Shown here piece after piece: positions 14,832 through 19,639 of a stretch of DNA of 21,967 nucleotides. Under the pieces are notes generated by a model. It was not told where the DNA came from, made no database searches, and worked only from the letters and a program-made list of their open reading frames with translations. The stretch lies in the NCBI GenBank assembly GCA_023414975.1, contig JAEZMI010000389.1, forward strand, positions 1 to 21,967. Direction: 5' to 3'. The DNA is from Pseudomonadota bacterium (GTDB taxonomy: Bacteria; Pseudomonadota; Alphaproteobacteria; Rhizobiales; Xanthobacteraceae). The translations under genes were made by a program, and so were the position numbers. The first letter of the stretch is position 1; each line of letters starts with the position of its first letter.

Positions 14832-16033
14832 GTGCCGTGACCCGTGCCATCTCGATCGAGGTCAATGGCCGTCCCATCGCGGCGGAGGCCGAGCCGCGCC
14901 AGAGCCTGGCGGATTTTCTGCGCGAGGAACTGCTGCTCACCGGCACGCATCTCGGCTGCGAGCACGGCGTCTGCGGCGCCTGCACCGTCCTCATCGACGG
15001 CGCCCCCGCCCGCTCCTGCATCACCTTCCCGGTGACGCTGGAGGGTTCAAAAGTCACGACGATAGAAGGACTTATCGACGATCCCGTGATGGCGGAACTG
15101 CGCGCCGCCTTCACGCGCGAGCACGCCTTGCAGTGCGGATTCTGCACGCCCGGCATGCTGGTCATGGCGCGCGACATCGTGCTGCGCCGGCCGGGCCTCG
15201 ACGAGGCGGCGATCCGGCACGAACTGGCGGGCAATCTCTGCCGGTGCACCGGCTATACGGGAATTGTAAAGGCCATTCAGTCGGTTGCGGTCCGTCGCGC
15301 CGAACAGCCGCCCGTCGTGACGAGGGGTATTATAGAACCGCCCCCCGCTTACCTGTCGCCGCTCACGCTTCCCGTCCCGCCCAGCCGCGGCGCGCCCGTC
15401 GCGGCGGCGCTCGCCGCGGCGGCGGGGGAGCGGATCGAGGTGCCGGAGGCCGATCCGGCCGCGGCGGAGCCGCTGCGCAATCCCGTTGAAATCACCGAGG
15501 AATTCGAGGTTTCCGCGCCGCGTCCGCAGGTGTGGGCGCTCTTCCAGGACCCCGCCCGCGTCATCGCCTGCCTGCCCGGCGCCCAGCTCACCGAACCCTC
15601 GGACGGTAAGAAAATACGCGCCCGCATGGTGGTGAAGCTTGGCCCGATGCAGGCGGCCTTTGGCGGACTCGGGGTCATCGTCACCGATCCCCCCTCCTGG
15701 TCCGGCACCATTCACGGGCGCGGGGTCGACGAGAAAAGCGCCACACGGGTTCAGGCCCGCCTCGTCTATAGCCTTGAAGCGATAGAGGAAAATCTCACGC
15801 GCGTGCGGGTCGAGGTCGCCTATGTGCTGCAGGGGCCGCTGGCGCAGATGAGTCGCGGCGCCATCGCCCGCGACCTCGCCGCGCGCCTCACCGCCACCTT
15901 CGCGGCCAATCTCGACCGGGCGATGAAAACCGGGGAGACGGCCGCCGCCGCCGCGCCGCTCGACGCGGGCGGGCTGTTCCTGGCCATGCTCAAGGACTGG
16001 CTCTCGCGCCTGTTCGGGCGCCGGAACGGGTGA
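14828..16033 (+). CDS. Fused [2Fe-2S] small subunit (CoxS-like) and CoxG/SRPBCC domain
   Basis: Protein of 401 residues, more than twice the length of a normal small subunit. Residues 1-157 form a complete CoxS: the plant-type ferredoxin cluster cysteines are C44, C49, C52 and C64 (CEHGVCGACTV), and the second cluster cysteines are C103, C106, C138 and C140 (CGFCTPGM, NLCRCTGYTG). A proline/alanine-rich linker (about 158-217) joins this to a CoxG-type SRPBCC domain (219-368), beginning EITEEFEVSAPRPQVWALFQDP and including CLPGAQL. The last residues (GLFLAMLKDWLSRLFGRR) could form an amphipathic membrane-attaching helix. CoxG is normally a separate protein implicated in tethering CO dehydrogenase to the membrane, so the fusion may attach this hydroxylase to the membrane. 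The start overlaps the FAD-subunit stop (ATGA). Confidence 0.93.
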   Translation: MSAVTRAISIEVNGRPIAAEAEPRQSLADFLREELLLTGTHLGCEHGVCGACTVLIDGAPARSCITFPVTLEGSKVTTIEGLIDDPVMAELRAAFTREHALQCGFCTPGMLVMARDIVLRRPGLDEAAIRHELAGNLCRCTGYTGIVKAIQSVAVRRAEQPPVVTRGIIEPPPAYLSPLTLPVPPSRGAPVAAALAAAAGERIEVPEADPAAAEPLRNPVEITEEFEVSAPRPQVWALFQDPARVIACLPGAQLTEPSDGKKIRARMVVKLGPMQAAFGGLGVIVTDPPSWSGTIHGRGVDEKSATRVQARLVYSLEAIEENLTRVRVEVAYVLQGPLAQMSRGAIARDLAARLTATFAANLDRAMKTGETAAAAAPLDAGGLFLAMLKDWLSRLFGRRNG

Positions 16034-16066
16034 GCCGGCCCTATCCAAGCTGTTGAGTGAAAAGGA

Positions 16067-16819
16067 TTATCCCAGAAGATCGACGTCGAGCTGAACGCAG
16101 TCGCCGCGATAGATGATGTCGGCGATATAGATCACCACGTCATTCGAATCCGTGATGACGAGGTGCGCTTCCACGGTCGGAAAGCCGATGCCGGTCGCCA
16201 GCAGGTTGGCGATACGCGGTTCCACCGTACCGACGATAAACGACTGCCGCGCCTTCTTCACCTCAAGCCCCTCCAGCGTGGCGATCACCGCGATCGTCGG
16301 TTCGCGGTCGAAGCGCTCGGACGCAAGAGGATAGAGCCGCGCGTCGAAATGCACGCGCGCATAGGAATAAGGCTGCCCGCGCCGCGACTGGACGCTTTCA
16401 CGGTAGAGGTATGATGATGCCGGCAGACCATCCTTTTCCTGGATCAGCGGAGCGGGCGGATTGACGGCGTGCGGCAGGAAACGGGGCACATTGGCGCCGA
16501 TGGTGCCGGCCAGTGAGTGCCATTTGAGGTCGAGCTTCAGCCAGCGCTTTTCCTCGACACTGGCCGAGACGAATGTGCCCTTGCCCTGGATGCGCCGGAC
16601 GAGGCCCTCGCTTTGCAGCACCTCGACCGCTTGCCGCACGGTGACGCGCGCCACCCGAAACTCGGCTTCAAGCTCCTGAAGGGTCGAGATTTTTTCGTTC
16701 GGTCCCCAAACCCCGTCCTCGATCCGTCGGCGGATTACGCCCGCGATCTGCAGATAGCGGGGCACCGGGCTTCGGCGGTAGTCGGGGCTGCTGAGGGAGG
16801 CCGCGTTGTCCTTGAGCAT
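16067..16819 (-). CDS. GntR family transcriptional regulator, HutC subfamily with UTRA domain
   Basis: DNA-binding regulator of 250 residues. The N-terminal winged helix (about 20-84) reads RYLQIAGVIRRRIEDGVWGP, then ISTLQELEAEF, the recognition helix VARVTVRQAVEVLQSEGLV (56-74) and the wing RRIQGKGTFV. The rest (about 100-245) fits the UTRA ligand-binding fold, ending in 'VVIYIADIIYRGDCVQLDVDLLG'. The gene lies 104 bases downstream of pxpC on the same strand and converges with the CoxSG gene. Degenerate copies of the pxp operator lie in the gap before its start, suggesting autoregulation and a role in controlling pxpBC, pxpA-fbiC and perhaps the molybdenum-hydroxylase genes. The ligand is unknown. 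The upstream ribosome binding site is weak. Confidence 0.92.
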   Translation of the reverse strand: MLKDNAASLSSPDYRRSPVPRYLQIAGVIRRRIEDGVWGPNEKISTLQELEAEFRVARVTVRQAVEVLQSEGLVRRIQGKGTFVSASVEEKRWLKLDLKWHSLAGTIGANVPRFLPHAVNPPAPLIQEKDGLPASSYLYRESVQSRRGQPYSYARVHFDARLYPLASERFDREPTIAVIATLEGLEVKKARQSFIVGTVEPRIANLLATGIGFPTVEAHLVITDSNDVVIYIADIIYRGDCVQLDVDLLG

Positions 16820-16876
16820 GGGCAGGCTGTTTCCGAATTCAGCCGCGATGCGGCAGGGCTTTCACCGAATCGGCGG

Positions 16877-16907
16877 TCTTCCTATCTTTAGTATCATCTC
16901 TTCCTAT
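16877..16907. promoter_or_regulatory. Candidate operator upstream of the GntR-family regulator gene
   Basis: TCTTCCTATCTTTAGTATCAT at 16877-16897 matches the centre of the 18769-18796 inverted repeat at 16 of 21 positions and keeps the CCTAT..TTAG core. The 9-mer TCTTCCTAT then recurs at 16899-16907, exactly 22 bases (about two helical turns) on. Overlapping repeats in front of the regulator's own gene are what autoregulation would look like. Confidence 0.45.
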
Positions 16908-16923
16908 CCGCCGCCCCGCGCCG

Positions 16924-17961
16924 TTACTCGCTTTGCAGGGCGCTGACAACGCCGGAAATCAGATTCGCACGCCAAAGCGCCTCCATATCGATGCGCGCCC
17001 CCTCGCGGACCGGCGCGAGGCTGGCGATGAGCCCGGCAAGCCTGCGCTCAAGCGCGCGCCGCGCCTCTTCCGCCTCCGCGACGCTCACGGCCGCGAAGCG
17101 CAGCGCCGCGCCGGGCAGGAGCCGGCCGGCGGACGGCAGGTCCGCCGAGATGACGGTGGCGATTTTGGCATAGCCGCCAATGGTTTGATGGTCGGCCAGC
17201 AGCAGGATCGGCAAGCCCGAACCCGGCACCTGGAGGGAGCCGGTGGCGATCCCGTCGGAGACGATGTCGGCACTGGTGGCGAAGCCGAGCGGGGGGCCGT
17301 CGAGCCGCATCCCCATCCGGTCCGCCTCGCGCGAGACATGGTAGGTGGCGGAAAGAAAGGTCTCACGGCCGGCGGGGGAAAAGGCGTCGGCCTGGGGGCC
17401 GAGAACGACACGCAACGTACCGTCAAAGGCAAGCGCCGGCGGGTGCGGCAGCTCAAGGCACGGCGCAGCGGGCGCGCCGTCGCGACACGGTATTATATCA
17501 CCGATTCGCGATGCCCGACCCTCATGGCCGCCGAAGCGCCCTTTGAGATCGGTGGAGCGTGAACCCATCACCACTGGCACGTCGATCCCGCCGGCCACCG
17601 CCAGCACCGCGCAACCGCTCCCCGCCAGCGCGCCGACCTGCACCGTCGCTCCCGCCGGCACGTCGATGGCCCGCCAGCTCGGGTAATGCCGTGTCTCGCC
17701 CTCATGGTTCACCTCGATGCGCGTCGTGGCGCCGGCCAGCGCGATCCGCACGGGCCCGCCCTCCGCCGCGAAGTGAGGCCCCGCAAGGCGAAGTTCCAGC
17801 GCGGCCGCCTTCTCGTCGTTGCCGACAAGCGCATTGGCGAGCCGCAGCGCCACCGGGTCGAGCGCCCCGCAGACCGGCACGCCGAAGGCCTGAAAGCCGA
17901 GACGGCCGAGATCCTGGACGGTGGTCTGCGGACCAGGCTGGATGATGCGGAGTGCCGTCAC
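16924..17961 (-). CDS. pxpC: 5-oxoprolinase subunit C family protein (biotin-dependent carboxyltransferase-like)
   Basis: Protein of 345 residues, full family length. In the PxpABC complex, subunits B and C help phosphorylate 5-oxoproline (pyroglutamate) with ATP so that PxpA can open the lactam to glutamate. Family signatures are PGPQTTVQDLGRLGFQ (9-24), 'GVPVCGALDPVALRLANALVGN' (27-48), and 'LADHQTIGGYAKIATVISADL' near residue 265, the classic 'LADRQTTGGYPKIATVI' motif. The start is a GTG at 17961 overlapping the pxpB stop by four bases (GTGA). The family is also annotated as KipA or as an allophanate-hydrolase-like subunit; the adjacent pxpB and pxpA genes favour the oxoprolinase type. Whether 5-oxoproline or another lactam is the substrate is open. 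Confidence 0.9.
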   Translation of the reverse strand: MTALRIIQPGPQTTVQDLGRLGFQAFGVPVCGALDPVALRLANALVGNDEKAAALELRLAGPHFAAEGGPVRIALAGATTRIEVNHEGETRHYPSWRAIDVPAGATVQVGALAGSGCAVLAVAGGIDVPVVMGSRSTDLKGRFGGHEGRASRIGDIIPCRDGAPAAPCLELPHPPALAFDGTLRVVLGPQADAFSPAGRETFLSATYHVSREADRMGMRLDGPPLGFATSADIVSDGIATGSLQVPGSGLPILLLADHQTIGGYAKIATVISADLPSAGRLLPGAALRFAAVSVAEAEEARRALERRLAGLIASLAPVREGARIDMEALWRANLISGVVSALQSE

Positions 17962-18749
17962 TGACCGCCCTCCGAAGTCACCTCGTGATGAGGTATAAAA
18001 TTACCGTCAATCACCCCCCGTTTCACCCGCTCATGCTCCGCGGCGTCGACCGGCACGAACCGCACCCGGTCGCCGGGCGCGAACAGGGTGGGCGGGGTCG
18101 CCGCCGGGTCGAAAAAGCGCACGGGCGTATTGCCGATAAGCCGCCATCCTCCCGGTGATTCAAGGGGATAGACCCCCGTCATGCGCTGGGCTATGGCGAC
18201 GGAGCCGGGCGGCACGCGCACACGCGGCACGGTGAGGCGCGGCAGGTCCAGCTCGGGCGGAAGGTCGCCAAGATAGGCGAAGCCGGGCAGGAAGCCCTGA
18301 ACATAGACATGGTAGGTCGTGCCGCTGTGCCGGGCGACGACCTCGTCGGCGGAAAGGCCGGCGGCGCGGGCGACCTCGTCGAGATCCGGCCCCGCCTCGC
18401 CGCCATAAAGCACCGGCAGGCGCCAGAGCCGCGCGGATACCGCATCGCCGGCCTCGCCGAGATCGAGCGCGGCGAGCGCCGTCTGAAGCTCTTCGGCGGA
18501 GGTCGTCAGGGGATCGTAATGCACCAGCAGGGAACGGAAGGTCGGCACGGTCTCAATGAGCCCGGGCAGGGGCGCCTGCGCCAGCAGCGTGGCCGTGCGA
18601 TGCACCAGGGCATTGATCTGCGGGGCGATGACGCTGCCGAACTCGACGGCGAACGCCGTGTCGCCCACGGGGAGGAAGCGCGCCAGCCCCGCCAGACGCC
18701 GCTCCTGGCCCCATCCGCTTGAGCGGTCCTCGACACTCTCGCCTTTCAT
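17958..18749 (-). CDS. pxpB: 5-oxoprolinase subunit B family protein
   Basis: Protein of 263 residues from the ATG at 18749, of the PxpB/KipI family that works with PxpC and PxpA. Motifs: 'FLPVGDTAFAVEFG' (25-38), 'VPTFRSLLVHYDPL' (68-81), HVYVQGFLPGFAYLGDLP (147-164), and 'PPGSVAIAQRMTGVYPLESP' (180-199) followed by GGWRLIGNTP (200-209). ATG 18749 has GGGGA four bases upstream; earlier in-frame ATGs at 18776 and 18809 lie inside or beyond the operator-like palindrome and are unlikely. The gene is divergent from pxpA rather than in the usual single operon, and is coupled to pxpC by overlap. Confidence 0.9.
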   Translation of the reverse strand: MKGESVEDRSSGWGQERRLAGLARFLPVGDTAFAVEFGSVIAPQINALVHRTATLLAQAPLPGLIETVPTFRSLLVHYDPLTTSAEELQTALAALDLGEAGDAVSARLWRLPVLYGGEAGPDLDEVARAAGLSADEVVARHSGTTYHVYVQGFLPGFAYLGDLPPELDLPRLTVPRVRVPPGSVAIAQRMTGVYPLESPGGWRLIGNTPVRFFDPAATPPTLFAPGDRVRFVPVDAAEHERVKRGVIDGNFIPHHEVTSEGGQ

Positions 18750-18768
18750 CGGTCCCCGCGCGGTTGCA

Positions 18769-18796
18769 GCAATCATCCTATTATTAGGATGATTGC
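18769..18796. promoter_or_regulatory. Perfect 12-4-12 inverted repeat between pxpB and pxpA, probable operator
   Basis: The arms GCAATCATCCTA (18769-18780) and TAGGATGATTGC (18785-18796) are exact reverse complements across TTAT. The repeat lies in the 110-base AT-rich gap between two divergently read genes, 20 bases from the pxpB start and 63 bases from the pxpA start. Its position, symmetry and the partial copies elsewhere in the window make it the best candidate binding site of the GntR-family regulator encoded at 16067-16819. HutC-type regulators bind such dyads as dimers. Confidence 0.75.
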
Positions 18797-18848
18797 GCTT
18801 GAATTCCATTATTATCTAATGCGTTAATGCATCAACGTTTGGCAGGTC

Positions 18849-18854
18849 AGGAGG
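18849..18854 (+). promoter_or_regulatory. Ribosome binding site of pxpA
   Basis: AGGAGG lies five bases before the ATG at 18860 and decides this start over the in-frame ATG at 18827, which would add eleven residues unlike the family's N terminus. Confidence 0.75.
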
Positions 18855-18859
18855 CGCCA

Positions 18860-19636
18860 ATGGCGCAGCGCATCAACATCAACGCCGATATGGGCGAGGG
18901 CTACGGGCATTATCAGATCGGCGATGATGCCGCGATCCTGCACATCGTGCAGAGCGTCAACGTCGCCTGCGGTCTGCATGCGGGCGATGCGACGGTGATG
19001 CGCGATGTCTGCATCAAGGCGCAGGCCAACGGCGTGTCGATCGGCGCCCATCCCGGCTTCAACGATATCTGGGGTTTCGGCCGGCGCCAGATCCGCATGA
19101 GCGCGAATGATCTTGAATATCTCGTCGCTTACCAGATCGCCGCGCTCATCGGCATGGCCGCCTATGCCGGCGCCAAGGTCACCCATGTGAAGCCGCACGG
19201 CGCCCTGAACAACATGGCGGCGGTGGATCGCGACTATGCGCTGGCCATAGGCCGGGCCATCCGCACCGTCGATGCGTCGCTCTACTACCTGGCCCTGTCC
19301 GGTTCCCAGATGGAAAAGGCCGCGCTGGAGCTCGGCCTGCCGCTGGCGCGCGAGGCCTTTATCGACCGGCTTTATGACGATGAGGGCAATCTGTGCTCCC
19401 GCACCAATCCAAACGCCGTCATCAAGGATCCCGCCTTGGCGGCCGAGCGCGTCGTGCGCATGGTGCTGGATGAGGAGATTATCTCCATCAACGGTAAGAA
19501 GATGCCGACGAAATTCGACTCGCTGTGCGTTCATGGCGACGAGCCGACGGCGATTGCCGTGGCCGGTGCCTGCCGTGACGCGCTGCGGGCCGCCGGCGTC
19601 GATCTCGTCACGCTGCCCGAGATGATGAAGGTCTGA
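18860..19636 (+). CDS. pxpA: 5-oxoprolinase subunit A family protein (LamB/YcsF)
   Basis: Protein of 258 residues, normal for LamB/YcsF. In the PxpABC system this subunit hydrolyses the activated lactam. Signatures: ININADMGEGYG (5-16), the 'NxDxGE' start; VACGLHAGDATVMR (35-48); IGAHPGFNDIWGFGRR (61-76); HVKPHGALNN (109-118); 'REAFIDRLYDDEGNLCSRT' (164-182); and LCVHGDEPTA (222-231). Slight departures from the usual pattern (N-A-D-M for N-C-D-L, I-W-G for L-x-G) hint at a specialised member. It is divergent from pxpB and followed after three bases by fbiC, an arrangement not expected for a housekeeping oxoprolinase. Confidence 0.92.
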   Translation: MAQRININADMGEGYGHYQIGDDAAILHIVQSVNVACGLHAGDATVMRDVCIKAQANGVSIGAHPGFNDIWGFGRRQIRMSANDLEYLVAYQIAALIGMAAYAGAKVTHVKPHGALNNMAAVDRDYALAIGRAIRTVDASLYYLALSGSQMEKAALELGLPLAREAFIDRLYDDEGNLCSRTNPNAVIKDPALAAERVVRMVLDEEIISINGKKMPTKFDSLCVHGDEPTAIAVAGACRDALRAAGVDLVTLPEMMKV

Positions 19637-19639
19637 ACG

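Noticed and set aside
9132..16033. Reading the Cox-like genes as a true aerobic CO dehydrogenase
   Set aside because: Neither large subunit has the AYxCSFR loop of form I CO dehydrogenase. The motifs are AYRGAGR and PYRGVAR, and no CoxD/E/F accessory genes are seen.
16034..16066. A bidirectional terminator between the convergent CoxSG and gntR genes
   Set aside because: No stem-loop with a U-tract can be formed in these 33 bases.
16924..18749. Calling the pxpC/pxpB pair allophanate hydrolase or urea amidolyase
   Set aside because: The families are related in name only. There is no amidase or biotin-carboxylase domain nearby, and a LamB/YcsF (pxpA) gene is adjacent, which fits the PxpABC type.
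18797..18848. Sigma-70 -35/-10 boxes for pxpA (TTGAAT and TCTAAT)
   Set aside because: The boxes are only ten bases apart, far from the usual 16-18, so no promoter is called even though one must lie in this region.
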